Positions 15,883 through 24,835 of a stretch of DNA of 60,303 nt are shown here, one piece after another. Source of the stretch: Microcoleus sp. FACHB-831 (GTDB lineage: Bacteria > Cyanobacteriota > Cyanobacteriia > Cyanobacteriales > FACHB-T130); assembly GCF_014695585.1 (NCBI RefSeq), contig NZ_JACJON010000027.1, positions 1 through 60,303 on the forward strand. Reading direction: 5' to 3'. Position 1 is the first letter of the stretch, and each line of letters opens with the position of its first letter. The translations under genes were made by a program, and so were the position numbers. The notes beneath the pieces are model-generated. The model was given only the letters and a program-made list of their open reading frames with translations. It had not been told where the DNA came from and did no database searches.

Positions 15883-18261
15883 ATGGCTGGAACCAAAAAA
15901 CCCGATTCAGATAAACAGGATTATCCCCAGGGCGGAGGCCAAGCAAGCTGCATGGAATTTTCAATCGCTACACTACTTTCTAATTTCACTGATGACAAAT
16001 TAGTTGCTCCCAAAGTTTTGGAAAAGAAACTGGGTTGCCAAAATGATGAGGATCTAGAGAAACTACAGATTGCTTTGGATGCGCTGGAAAAAGTTGGCAT
16101 TTTGGTCAAAGAGAAAGGCAGATATCGGCGCATATACGAAGAAGATGTCGTAGAAGCAAAACTGCGCTGCTCAAGTAAAGGATTTTGCTTTGCTATTCAA
16201 GATGTCGAAGGAGCTGAGGATATTTACGTGCGGGAGAGCCATCTAAGTACGGCTTGGAATGGCGATCGCGTTCTTGTTAAGGTTCTAAAAGAAGGCAGTC
16301 GCCGCCGCTCTCCAGAAGGAGAAGTACGACTAATCTTGGAACGAGCCAATCCCTCAGTCTTAGCGCGGGTTAAGCAATCAGAAACAGGTTTCCAAGCAGT
16401 TCCCCTAGACGATCGCCTGCTATTTGAACTTGCCCTTCAATCAAATGGCATCAACCTAGAAAATGCCATCGATCACCTCGTCCACGTCGAAGTACTGCGC
16501 TACCCTTTAGCGGCGCGACCCCCCCTTGGCCGAGTAGCTCGCGTTCTTGGCAGCGATGCAGAAGCAGCCGCTGATACCGATATCGTCTGTTGCAAGCACG
16601 ACCTGCGCCGGGTTTTTTCCAAAGAGGTTCTGGAAGCAGCTCTTGCATTACCCAAAGAAATAGGGAAAAAAGAACTGAAAAAACGGTTGGATCTGCGAAG
16701 TCTGCTAACCCTCAGTTTCTCTTTTTCAGAACTGACCGATGGTGCAGAACAACAAACTGGCGACGCAGAACAACAAACTGGCGACGAAGACGCTGAAGCC
16801 AATTCTTCCCAATTTCCAACCATAGAGAATGCGATTACTCTGGAAAAAACAGAGGACGGACAGTGGCGCTTAGGCATTCACATTGCTGATGTGGCTCACT
16901 ACATTGAGCAAGACGAACCCCTAGACTATGAAGCCAGAAAGCGCGGCATCGCCGTATATCTGGGAGACATGGTGCTGCCCCTTCTGCCTAATGCTGCGGT
17001 CGAACGCTGCTCTCTGGTTCCTGGGAAGGATCGTTTAGCAATAAGCGTGCTGCTGACCCTAAATGAGACTGGTGAGGTTGTAGAGTTTGAGATTGCACCT
17101 ACAGTCATCAACATTGACAGCACCCTAAGTTACCAGCAAGCTGCTGCAATTCTGGATCGTCATCAAGAGGTTGAGCCGCCCGTCTTTGAGATGCTCAACC
17201 AGTTGTTTTTGGTGCTGTGTCCAACAGTAAAAATTCAGAGGCTTTCGCGGGGTGCTTTTGAACTAAATCTGTTGGAGACTAACTTCAGCTACCCAGATGA
17301 AGGCAGGCTCGGAGCAATATTCATCTCGCAGTCTCTACCGCTGAGTTCCCTGCTGGCGGAGTTAGCTATTTTGGCAAATCAAGCAGTGGCGTCTCATTTG
17401 CAAGCGCTGCCCATTCCTGGAATTTACTGCATTCAATCGGCACCAGACCCAGTTGAAATCCAGGATTTAATAAAATTGGCCAGCAATCTGGGGCTAGATT
17501 TCCAACTGGAGCAAGAAGATGAGGTTCGACCCTCGGACTTCAAACGCTTTACTGACATGTTGGTTAAATCGCCTTCGCCGCGAGTTCTGAATTATTTGTT
17601 GAAGTCTACCCTGACGCTTCCAGGCTACAGCACAACACCTGGCCCTCACTTTGGTCTGGCTTATGTTGGTTACACCCACTGTGTCTCGCCGTTGAGACGC
17701 TATGCCGACTTGCTGGTGCAACGGGTTCTGCACGAGCTGTTTGAAAAAGGGCGCGATCGCCGCACTACGAGAGCTAAAGAAAGCGTCAATCTCCGTCACA
17801 GTAGCTGTCATGGCAAAATTAACTGGAACGTTTTGCCGCCAGATGTCCAGGAAGAGCTAGAAACTCAACTTTCTTCTGCAATTTCTCATCTCAACGATCG
17901 CGAAAAGCTTACCGCTGATGCCGAAGCCGATCTAGAGGGTCTAAAGAAAGCGGAACTAATGAAGGAGCGTACTGGCGAGGTATTCTCTGGACTGATAACG
18001 GGCGTGCAGTCCTACGGTTTCTTTGTGGAAATTGAAGACTTGCTGGTTGAGGGCCTCGTACACGTCAGTTCTCTCAAAGATGACTGGTATGAGTTCCGCT
18101 CAAGGCACAGTTGCCTGGTGGGGCGCAAAAACCGCACAGCCTATCGACTAGGCGATCGCGTAGAAGTCCAAGTCAAGAGCGTCGATTACTACCGCCAGCA
18201 AATTGATCTTGTTACCGTCAGCGGCGGTAGCCAAGCCAGTAACGAGGATATGGACGACTAG
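15883..18261 (+). CDS. zam: Zam: RNase II/R-family protein with degenerate active site
   Basis: A 792-residue RNB-family protein. Order: N-terminal winged-helix/cold-shock-like region (about 24-215), RNB domain (about 265-625, with LGIHIADVAHYIEQDEPLD and YTHCVSPLRRYADLLVQRVL) and a C-terminal S1 domain (about 695-775, GLITGVQSYGFFVEIEDLL). The usual metal-binding cluster before HIADV (D....D.DD) is absent: the position reads TIENAITLEKTEDG. This fits the cyanobacterial Zam clade, named for acetazolamide resistance and reported to be degenerate at the catalytic site and redox-sensitive through cysteines. Met24 (MEFSIATLL, 15952) is a plausible alternative start. A 21-bp tandem repeat adds AEQQTGD twice at about 288-301. 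ubiX follows. Confidence 0.85.
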   Translation: MAGTKKPDSDKQDYPQGGGQASCMEFSIATLLSNFTDDKLVAPKVLEKKLGCQNDEDLEKLQIALDALEKVGILVKEKGRYRRIYEEDVVEAKLRCSSKGFCFAIQDVEGAEDIYVRESHLSTAWNGDRVLVKVLKEGSRRRSPEGEVRLILERANPSVLARVKQSETGFQAVPLDDRLLFELALQSNGINLENAIDHLVHVEVLRYPLAARPPLGRVARVLGSDAEAAADTDIVCCKHDLRRVFSKEVLEAALALPKEIGKKELKKRLDLRSLLTLSFSFSELTDGAEQQTGDAEQQTGDEDAEANSSQFPTIENAITLEKTEDGQWRLGIHIADVAHYIEQDEPLDYEARKRGIAVYLGDMVLPLLPNAAVERCSLVPGKDRLAISVLLTLNETGEVVEFEIAPTVINIDSTLSYQQAAAILDRHQEVEPPVFEMLNQLFLVLCPTVKIQRLSRGAFELNLLETNFSYPDEGRLGAIFISQSLPLSSLLAELAILANQAVASHLQALPIPGIYCIQSAPDPVEIQDLIKLASNLGLDFQLEQEDEVRPSDFKRFTDMLVKSPSPRVLNYLLKSTLTLPGYSTTPGPHFGLAYVGYTHCVSPLRRYADLLVQRVLHELFEKGRDRRTTRAKESVNLRHSSCHGKINWNVLPPDVQEELETQLSSAISHLNDREKLTADAEADLEGLKKAELMKERTGEVFSGLITGVQSYGFFVEIEDLLVEGLVHVSSLKDDWYEFRSRHSCLVGRKNRTAYRLGDRVEVQVKSVDYYRQQIDLVTVSGGSQASNEDMDD
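16744..16785 (+). repeat. 21-bp perfect tandem duplication within zam
   Basis: The unit GCAGAACAACAAACTGGCGA(C) occurs at 16744-16764 and 16765-16785 without mismatch, adding seven residues (AEQQTGD) in the linker before the RNB core. It looks recent. Confidence 0.9.
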
Positions 18262-18467
18262 AAACTGGGGGATTCGATCTTCCCCTGGGGGTGATTAGGG
18301 GTAATGGGGAACTCGATCTTCCCCTCAAAAAATTAGGAGCATAGGGAATGAGGAATGAAAATATAAACTCAAAATTCAAAACGTGCTAGGCACGGCTAGG
18401 CTAACAAAACCTTAGCGGAGCGTCTCCGCCTCCGCTCAAAACTATCTTCCTCAACTCCCACTACTTA

Positions 18468-19076
18468 ATGACAAAACCTCTTATCTTAGGCGTCACTGGC
18501 GCTTCCGGCTTAATTTATGCCGTGCGTGCATTGAAATTTTTGTTAGACGCTGACTATGCCATCGAACTGGTAGCCTCCAAATCGACCTATATGGTATGGC
18601 AGGCAGAACAAAATATCCGCATGCCTGCTAATCCCGAAGAACAAGAGGAATTTTGGCGACAGCAGGCTGGTGTGGAGAAGAACGGTAAACTACGTTGTCA
18701 CCCTTGGGGCGATGTAGGAGCTAACATTGCTAGTGGGTCGTTCCGCACTCTGGGTATGCTAATTATGCCTTGCAGCATGAGTACGGTAGCAAAACTTGCC
18801 GGGGGCTTGAGTTCCGACTTGCTGGAGCGTGCAGCTGATGTTTGTCTTAAGGAAGGACGTAAACTTATTATCGTGCCCCGCGAGACTCCGTTGAGCTTGA
18901 TTCATCTGCGGAACCTAACTTCTCTGGCAGAAGCTGGCGCTAAGATTGTCCCCGCCATTCCAGCTTGGTATCACAACCCCCAAACGATTGAGGATTTGGT
19001 AGATTTTGTTGTAGCTCGTGCTTTAGATCAACTGGACATCGAGTGCATCCCAATGAATCGCTGGAAGCAGGATTAA
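18468..19076 (+). CDS. ubiX: Flavin prenyltransferase UbiX
   Basis: Makes prenylated FMN, the cofactor of UbiD-type decarboxylases, in the cytosol. The 202 residues match the family. Visible motifs are the N-terminal Rossmann-like GVTGASGLIYAVRAL, the phosphate/flavin site IMPCSMSTVAKLAGGLSSDLLERAADV, and VPRETPLSLIHLRNLTSLAEAGAKIVPAIPAWYHNP. In cyanobacteria the product is expected to serve plastoquinone synthesis or other aromatic decarboxylations. It lies 206 bp downstream of zam on the same strand. The gap contains a direct repeat TCGATCTTCCCCT (18274-18286 and 18313-18325) and a 7-bp hairpin near 18416, so co-transcription is uncertain. Confidence 0.95.
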   Translation: MTKPLILGVTGASGLIYAVRALKFLLDADYAIELVASKSTYMVWQAEQNIRMPANPEEQEEFWRQQAGVEKNGKLRCHPWGDVGANIASGSFRTLGMLIMPCSMSTVAKLAGGLSSDLLERAADVCLKEGRKLIIVPRETPLSLIHLRNLTSLAEAGAKIVPAIPAWYHNPQTIEDLVDFVVARALDQLDIECIPMNRWKQD

Positions 19077-19268
19077 AAGGCAAAAGTAAAAAGTAAAAAG
19101 GCAAAAGAAAGAAAAGGGGATTGAGTTTTGAGTTTTGCCTCTCTCATCCCCAACCCTTCTCCCCAGGTTCCGGACTCAAATGACTAATAATCGGCTCTTT
19201 TGGCTTGCTTAGTTGCCCTTTTGTCGTAGCCCTTCTTCCTTGTACCTTTTACCTTAAATATACGTGTT

Positions 19269-19949
19269 ATGCGGATTGTGTTGTTAGTGGCGGTTATTGC
19301 AGGACTGGGCGCGATCGCGGGTCAAAATTGGTCGCCCATCCTGCCGTTGGTGTTTTTGGGGGTAAAGAGTCAGCCATTACCACTGGCGTTGTGGATAATA
19401 ATGGCGATCGCATTAGGTGTCATAACAAGCTTTTTGTTGCAAATTGCCGTTTATCTTCCCCAGAGTTCTTTACTAGCACGCATCCGCAAACTGGAAGCCT
19501 CATCGCGCCGTCCGTTCGCTAGGAAGAGCGAGAATACTCAACCCCAGCCGACGACATCAACTTATACTGATTCACCCTCCAGTTATGCTGATTCACCGCA
19601 ACCTAAGCAAACTGTTGAAGAGATTGAAGAAGATTTAGAGGACGAAGAGCCAATTTCTGAAGAGTGGGACGATTGGCAACAGCCAGAACCAAGAGCATCT
19701 AGTTCCTCAGAAGTGCCTCGCGATCGCACCACCTACGAGCGTCAGCAGGAACCCAAGAGTAGCAGTCAATCTGGTACGGTCTACTCTTACGGCTATCGAG
19801 ATCCAAACAATTCCGGAGTAGGCAAAACAGAGACAGTCTACGATGCCGATTACCGAGTCATTAAACCCCCCTCACCACAAAAGCCATCGTCACCTGAAAA
19901 TGATTGGGAATCTCCCAGAGACGACGAAGATGACGACTGGAAATTTTAA
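19269..19949 (+). CDS. LapA-like two-TM membrane protein with acidic disordered tail
   Basis: A 226-residue protein. Two membrane segments (about 2-20 and 38-62, LPLALWIIMAIALGVITSFLLQIAVYL) joined by QNWSPILPLVFLG form a LapA/DUF1049-like unit. The remainder (about 75-226) is low-complexity and strongly acidic near its middle and end (EEIEEDLEDEEPISEEWDD; final DDEDDDWKF), with a conserved-looking YDADYRVIKPP motif. The tail probably faces the cytoplasm. Function unknown. The upstream sequence (19075-19260) is rich in AAAAGGC-type repeats. Confidence 0.75.
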   Translation: MRIVLLVAVIAGLGAIAGQNWSPILPLVFLGVKSQPLPLALWIIMAIALGVITSFLLQIAVYLPQSSLLARIRKLEASSRRPFARKSENTQPQPTTSTYTDSPSSYADSPQPKQTVEEIEEDLEDEEPISEEWDDWQQPEPRASSSSEVPRDRTTYERQQEPKSSSQSGTVYSYGYRDPNNSGVGKTETVYDADYRVIKPPSPQKPSSPENDWESPRDDEDDDWKF

Positions 19950-20011
19950 GGCTGTGACGTGTCTAAGTCTGCGCCCAGAGGGGTGGCCCGCGATCGCTCC
20001 TTACAACGCTC

Positions 20012-20209
20012 CTAGCATTGCGCTGTCAACAATTCGCGGGATTCTTGGCGGACGTTCCCTGCCATAGCCGCTTGCTGCAAGCGCATAAAAGCAGTCAGAT
20101 CTTCTCGGTCATACTTCTTAGCTAGCAGTTGTCGCAGCTGCTCTTCGGCTTCAACGGTCAAATACCCGGTGGCAATGGCCTGTTGGACTAATTCACGGAT
20201 CAGTATCAT
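20012..20209 (-). CDS. Small conserved cyanobacterial protein
   Basis: A 65-residue, all-helical protein of unknown function: MILIRELVQQAIATGYL, EAEEQLRQLLAKKYDREDL, AFMRLQQAAMAG, ending RQESRELL. This pattern (a TGYLTVEAEEQLR..L core and a SREL end) is familiar from small proteins conserved in many cyanobacteria. It has no signal peptide or TM and stands alone, convergent with the LapA-like gene. Confidence 0.75.
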   Translation of the reverse strand: MILIRELVQQAIATGYLTVEAEEQLRQLLAKKYDREDLTAFMRLQQAAMAGNVRQESRELLTAQC

Positions 20210-20569
20210 GCTTGCTTTTACCTAAAACAACACCAAGATGAAAACGCCGAGCTGTGGAATCGCTTAAGGAAATTTACAGATACGGTTGACACACCCGGTT
20301 AAACAAGTAAACAGATTTGTAAATGCGGTCCGATCTAAGAGTTTTCCCCTCTTAAATTTTCTTCCTTCAGTATATTCATGGAAACTCTTACTAGCTTTAG
20401 ATTAATTTTAGATAAAGTTTCCATGAATCTAAGCATAACTAAGGTAAATATAGATAGCACCTAATAAACGTTAGTAAATTCGTTAAAGCTTAATCCAAAG
20501 TTCGCTAATGCTTTATATTTAATCCGTTAGGATTAAGCCTTAAGATTAATATTTAAAGTGGGTTAAGGC
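20210..20569. promoter_or_regulatory. 360-bp regulatory region with two inverted repeats upstream of the STAND gene
   Basis: A 13-bp perfect inverted repeat ATTCATGGAAACT (20374-20386) and AGTTTCCATGAAT (20416-20428) is separated by 29 bp. A second pair, GCTTAATCC (20488-20496) and GGATTAAGC (20530-20538), lies 31 bp before the ATG at 20570. These may be operators or hairpins in the leader. The STAND protein itself carries a helix-turn-helix-like N-domain, so self-control is possible but is speculation. Confidence 0.45.
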
Positions 20570-22177
20570 ATGGCATCTACCGAAAATACCCTGGAAGTAG
20601 AGTTCAGCGAGGCGTCAAATAATTGGAACTTAGAAAAATTATATATAGATCTAGCAGCAGCTAAAGGAAAAGGGCTGACACCAGTTGAGAAGAAATTTTT
20701 GAGAGGATTGCTCTGCGGCTACAGTCCATCGGAAATTGCCGATCAAGTGTACAAAAGCCGCAGTAGTAGCGCTGTTAGAGTGTATTTATCAAACGGTTTG
20801 TATAAATATATTCAGGAATTAGTAATTAGGCAAAGTGGAAATCTTATAAAGATCAAAAATTGGAGTCGGGTTACTAATTTACTAGAAAAAGCAGGATATA
20901 AAAAGGGATTTTTAAATCAAATAGAGGAAAACGATCGCGAACTATATCGAAATAAAAAAGAAAGTGAAATAAACCAAAACAGCAGCAAACACTACGATGG
21001 CCAGCAAGCCATTATTGATGTAGAAAATTTTCACGGGCGTGCAGACGAAATCGCCATCGTCGAGCGATGGACGATCGGCGAAAACTGTCGCTTAGTTGCT
21101 CTTTTGGGTATGGGTGGAATCGGTAAAACAGCCCTAGCAGCAAGCACGGTAGAAAAGATTCAAGACGAATTTGAGTGCGTTATTTGGCGATCGCTGCGTG
21201 CTGCTCCATCGCTCGCAGAACTCTTGCTCGACCTGATACAATGCCTGTCGTGCGGGCAAGAAACCGAGTTATCAGCAAACGTCGATCTTCTCGCGTCCCA
21301 ACTGATGAAATATTTGCGATCGCCTACCGCACGCTGTTTAATTGTCCTCGATGGTGTCGAAGCAATTTTGCGAAGCTGCGATCGCGCTGGATACTACGCA
21401 CCCGGATATGAATGCTATGGCGAACTTTTCGCACGCATAGGAGAAGAAAACCATCGCGGCTGTCTGATACTCACAAGCAGAGAAAAACCAAAAGAAATAG
21501 CCTCACTTGAAGGAGAAAAACTACCCGTTCGCACCCTAGCTTTGACTGGGTTAAAAACATCAGCAGGCCAAGAAATTTTATCTGCAAAAGGTCTACTTGG
21601 ATCACCAGAGGAACGCAAAGCTCTGATCAAGTGCTATGCAGGCAATCCCTTAGCGCTGAAAATGGTAGCGACCACTATTCACGATGTCTTTAACGGTCAT
21701 ATTGCCGAATTCTTAGAACAAGGTACGCTTGCTTTCGGCGATATCCGCGATTTATTAGATCAGCAGTTTAACCGTCTCTCGCATATAGAAAAAAAACTCT
21801 TGTACTGGCTGGCTATTCATCACCGATTGGTTCCCCTACGCGGCTTGGTAGAACAGGTTGTACCAGGCATATGCCAAAGAGAGCATCTGGAAGCTATTGA
21901 GTCGCTGCGGAGGCGATCTTTATTAGACAAAAATTCCACAAGCCTAACCCTCCCCCCAGTCCTGCGGACTTATATCACTGAAAAATTAAGCGAGCAGATT
22001 TCCTCAGAGATGACCAGCAAAGACCTCGCTATGTTAGTCAGTATGAGTATTGCTAACGCACAGTTTAAGAATTCCGGCATTTCATTAACGCCAAGTGCCA
22101 AGGGAACCCCAAAAGCGTTGAGCCAAGAGCGTCCCAAGACAACAGAAAATTACTATCAAATTTCTAACGACTGTTAA
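20570..22177 (+). CDS. STAND/NB-ARC NTPase with HTH-like N-domain, no sensor repeats
   Basis: A 535-residue cytosolic signalling NTPase. The N-domain (about 35-110, LTPVEKKFLRGLLCGYSP, SEIADQVYKS, VRVYLSNGLYKYI) resembles a LuxR/GerE-like helix-turn-helix found at the front of cyanobacterial NB-ARC proteins. The NTPase core has HGRADE (about 155), the P-loop GMGGIGKTA (180-188, Lys186), Walker B CLIVLDGVE, sensor LTSREKPKEI and the GLPL-type AGNPLALKM. A winged-helix part (about 395-490) ends the recognisable protein. Relatives usually continue into WD40 or TPR sensor repeats; here the chain ends after about 45 further residues of low complexity. It may be truncated or may work with a separate sensor. 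The gene stands alone. Confidence 0.85.
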   Translation: MASTENTLEVEFSEASNNWNLEKLYIDLAAAKGKGLTPVEKKFLRGLLCGYSPSEIADQVYKSRSSSAVRVYLSNGLYKYIQELVIRQSGNLIKIKNWSRVTNLLEKAGYKKGFLNQIEENDRELYRNKKESEINQNSSKHYDGQQAIIDVENFHGRADEIAIVERWTIGENCRLVALLGMGGIGKTALAASTVEKIQDEFECVIWRSLRAAPSLAELLLDLIQCLSCGQETELSANVDLLASQLMKYLRSPTARCLIVLDGVEAILRSCDRAGYYAPGYECYGELFARIGEENHRGCLILTSREKPKEIASLEGEKLPVRTLALTGLKTSAGQEILSAKGLLGSPEERKALIKCYAGNPLALKMVATTIHDVFNGHIAEFLEQGTLAFGDIRDLLDQQFNRLSHIEKKLLYWLAIHHRLVPLRGLVEQVVPGICQREHLEAIESLRRRSLLDKNSTSLTLPPVLRTYITEKLSEQISSEMTSKDLAMLVSMSIANAQFKNSGISLTPSAKGTPKALSQERPKTTENYYQISNDC

Positions 22178-22304
22178 CGCTAACTCTAAAGTTTGCACGC
22201 AATAGCTGCAAGCACTCACCCTTAAGAGCGCAAGACATTGGAAAATAGAGCAGTTGGGGTTTAGAGACTATATCCTCTAAACCAGGGTTAATCAGGAGAA
22301 GCAA

Positions 22305-22859
22305 GTGCTAAAGGGACTCAATCTCTACCTCGTCGGAATGATGGGTGTTGGCAAAACGACGGTAGGGCGCGAACTAGCTACTCGGTTAGGCTATCAATTT
22401 TTTGACACCGATACGCTTGTCGAACAAGTTGCCGGAAAAACCATTAACGAAATTTTTACACTGGACGGAGAATCTATCTTTAGGCAGATAGAGACCCAAG
22501 TGCTAGCAGAACTTTCGACTTATACCAGAAAGGCGATCGCTACGGGCGGCGGTATAGTCCTGCGACGAGAAAATTGGAGCTACCTGCATCACGGCTTGAT
22601 CGTCTGGCTGGATGCACCAGTCGAACTCTTAATATCTCGTCTCCAAAACGATACTACCCGGCCTTTGTTAAAAAACCCTGACCCAGCAGGCGAACTGCAA
22701 AAACTCCTCGATCAACGGCAGCGACTGTATGCCCAAGCCGACCTAAAAATCAGTGTTTCTACGGGTGAGACGCCTGAAGAAATTGCCACGCGGGTGATTG
22801 AGGCTATCCCCAGCGTGCTGAAACCGCCTGCTGTCTACCTAAATGAAAACGGTCAATAA
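22305..22859 (+). CDS. aroK: Shikimate kinase
   Basis: Phosphorylates shikimate at O3 with ATP in the aromatic amino acid pathway (cytosol). The 184 residues show the P-loop GMMGVGKTTVGRELA, the shikimate-binding FFDTDTLVEQ, the ATGGGIVLR motif, and the lid region NDTTRPLL. The start is GTG at 22305, preceded by an AGGAG site (ATCAGGAGAAGCAA). The usual C-terminus is slightly extended (PPAVYLNENGQ). argB follows 82 bp downstream on the same strand. Confidence 0.96.
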   Translation: MLKGLNLYLVGMMGVGKTTVGRELATRLGYQFFDTDTLVEQVAGKTINEIFTLDGESIFRQIETQVLAELSTYTRKAIATGGGIVLRRENWSYLHHGLIVWLDAPVELLISRLQNDTTRPLLKNPDPAGELQKLLDQRQRLYAQADLKISVSTGETPEEIATRVIEAIPSVLKPPAVYLNENGQ

Positions 22860-22941
22860 GCCGTGATTAAGGCTAGCGACAACTGCCTCAGTCAAGCCTG
22901 GATGCTCTAAACTTCTATAAAACCTGCAATATCTGCTGGCT

Positions 22942-23835
22942 ATGATCAACGAGAGCGAATACATCGAGAAAGATTCTGCAACTCGCGTCCGGGTGCTGAG
23001 TGAAGCGCTACCTTACATTCAACAATTTTCCGGTCGCACGGTAGTCGTTAAGTACGGCGGTGCTGCTATGAAAGACAGCAGCCTCAAAGACAAGGTGATG
23101 CGCGACATTGTATTTTTGGCCTGTGTCGGTCTGCGTCCCGTCGTGGTACACGGCGGCGGGCCGGAAATTAATTCTTGGCTGGATAAGTTGGGAATCGAGC
23201 CTCAATTTAAGAATGGTTTGCGAGTTACAGATGCCGCCACGATGGATGTGGTGGAGATGGTTTTAGTCGGTCGGGTGAATAAAGAAATTGTCCGTCTGAT
23301 CAACCAGGCCGGTGGTTTGGCTGTGGGGCTTTGCGGCACAGATGCCAATTTAATAAAAGCACGCCCAGAAGGTCAAGAAGGCATTGGCTTTGTGGGAGAA
23401 GTAAGTAAGGTGAATATCCAGCTTTTGCAGTCACTTGTCAGCGGTGGTTATATCCCTGTAGTGTCCAGCGTAGCGACAGATGAAAAAGGGCAAGCTTATA
23501 ATATCAACGCTGACACGGTGGCTGGAGAATTAGCGGCGGCTTTGGGGGCGGAAAAGTTGATTTTGCTTACCGATACTGCGGGAATTTTGGAAAATTACAA
23601 AGACCCCTCTACTCTAATTGCCAAGGTTGATATTCAACAAGCACGACACCTGATTAGCACTGGTGTGGTCGGCGGTGGGATGATTCCCAAGGTAAATTGT
23701 TGCGTTCGCAGTCTCGCCCAAGGTGTGAAAGCTACTCACATTATTGACGGTCGCATTCCTCACGCTCTACTGTTAGAAATTTTTACTGACTCAGGCATCG
23801 GCTCGATGATTGTGGCGTCGGAGTTTAATAGTTAG
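22942..23835 (+). CDS. argB: N-acetylglutamate kinase
   Basis: Second step of arginine synthesis: phosphorylates N-acetyl-L-glutamate. It is cytosolic and in cyanobacteria is controlled by PII protein and arginine. The 297 residues have the N-terminal helix [19 protein letters not shown] expected of arginine-sensitive, hexameric enzymes. Other motifs are [53 protein letters not shown] and [22 protein letters not shown]. It is followed by a hairpin (GAAGAGTGAA at 23850-23859 with TTCACTCTTC at 23868-23877). Confidence 0.97.
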   Translation: MINESEYIEKDSATRVRVLSEALPYIQQFSGRTVVVKYGGAAMKDSSLKDKVMRDIVFLACVGLRPVVVHGGGPEINSWLDKLGIEPQFKNGLRVTDAATMDVVEMVLVGRVNKEIVRLINQAGGLAVGLCGTDANLIKARPEGQEGIGFVGEVSKVNIQLLQSLVSGGYIPVVSSVATDEKGQAYNINADTVAGELAAALGAEKLILLTDTAGILENYKDPSTLIAKVDIQQARHLISTGVVGGGMIPKVNCCVRSLAQGVKATHIIDGRIPHALLLEIFTDSGIGSMIVASEFNS

Positions 23836-24151
23836 TTTGAGCGAAGGGTGAAGAGTGAAATAAGTGATTCACTCTTCGCTAAATTTAAGTTTATTTCCCA
23901 CTAAACGCTCGCTCATAAATACAGTTGCCAATAGTACTTATTTTTTACTGTAATTTATTAAATAAAATTATCTAAATATGCTTGTGTTTTGCACGCGAAC
24001 GTCATAATATAGTAATTGTATTTGTATAACCAAATACTCCTCTTCATTCTGCTCTTCAAAAGTATGTGGTTAGACGCGCAACGGACAATGTTCCGTTGCG
24101 CGTCTAGGGGCAAAAATCAAAATTTTGCCGCTACCAATCGCTAGTTAGTGT
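23836..24151. other. Intergenic region with hairpins between convergent genes
   Basis: Apart from the hairpins at 23850-23877 and 24071-24106 this is AT-rich sequence without a plausible gene. Confidence 0.5.
24071..24106. terminator. Perfect 15-bp GC-rich hairpin
   Basis: Arms TAGACGCGCAACGGA (24071-24085) and its exact complement (24092-24106) around a 6-nt loop CAATGT. A second small hairpin GGCAAAA/TTTTGCC follows at about 24109-24129, giving T/A-runs on both strands. It is placed between convergent argB and the secreted protein gene. Confidence 0.6.
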
Positions 24152-24712
24152 TTAATAACCCACGCGCGGATAGTAAACTTTAGGGTAGCTTATTGGATTA
24201 ACTGGATTAACAATTACAGGGTTAATCAACACGGAATCGGTAATACGTGGATTGACCAAGGTGGGATTGACTAGGGTGGAATTATCAACCCTCACCCTAC
24301 CTCGATAGGGTACGCCGCGATCGCGGTTGTAGTAATAGGTTGTCCCGAAAGGGTCTACCCCAAACGGTTGACTTACCGGAAGCGGGGGGGAAATTGGCCT
24401 ACCGTAGAAGCCGGGACTGGGAATATTGTTGAAAATAGGGTTGGGAAAAGCCGGAAACGGGCTGTTGTAGTAACCAGGGTTGGGAAGCGGGGTGCTGTAG
24501 TAACCGCCACTAGAATACGGACTGCTGTAGATGTTGCGAACGGTGGTTGGCTGACCCACGCCGATGAAGACACCTCCCTGAACAAATGAGTCTGCATGAC
24601 TTGGCGCAGCAACAGTAGCTAACAGGGCGACAGCCAGGGTTAAGGGTGTTAAGGCTAGGGAAAGATTAACTCGATGGGAACAACCCAGAGAAAAATGTGA
24701 TTTCTGGAGCAT
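24152..24712 (-). CDS. Secreted Pro/Asn/Tyr-rich repeat protein
   Basis: A 186-residue protein with a long N-terminal signal peptide (basic MLQKSHFSLGCSHR, then hydrophobic LALTPLTLAVALLATVAAP, cleavage near SHA). The mature part has two kinds of repeat: a Gly/Pro/Tyr/Phe-rich central section (NPGYYNSPFPAFPNP, SPGFYGRP) and a C-terminal section with repeated L(V/I)NP units (STLVNPTLVNP, SVLINPVIVNPVNP). Probably extracellular or periplasmic and largely unfolded. No enzyme motif is seen and the function is unknown. Confidence 0.7.
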   Translation of the reverse strand: MLQKSHFSLGCSHRVNLSLALTPLTLAVALLATVAAPSHADSFVQGGVFIGVGQPTTVRNIYSSPYSSGGYYSTPLPNPGYYNSPFPAFPNPIFNNIPSPGFYGRPISPPLPVSQPFGVDPFGTTYYYNRDRGVPYRGRVRVDNSTLVNPTLVNPRITDSVLINPVIVNPVNPISYPKVYYPRVGY

Positions 24713-24835
24713 GATTTTACCTCAACTAATTTAAAAACTTGCGCGAACAAACTAACTGATGGGGTTTGCTTTTAGGATAATCGGCTTCGCTACAATTTGG
24801 TTGGGTATATTAGGTGCTACCAAAAAAGTAAAAAC

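Noticed and set aside
23850-24106. Possible regulatory RNA from the stacked hairpins after argB
   Set aside because: The hairpins lie between convergent genes and are explained more simply as terminators.
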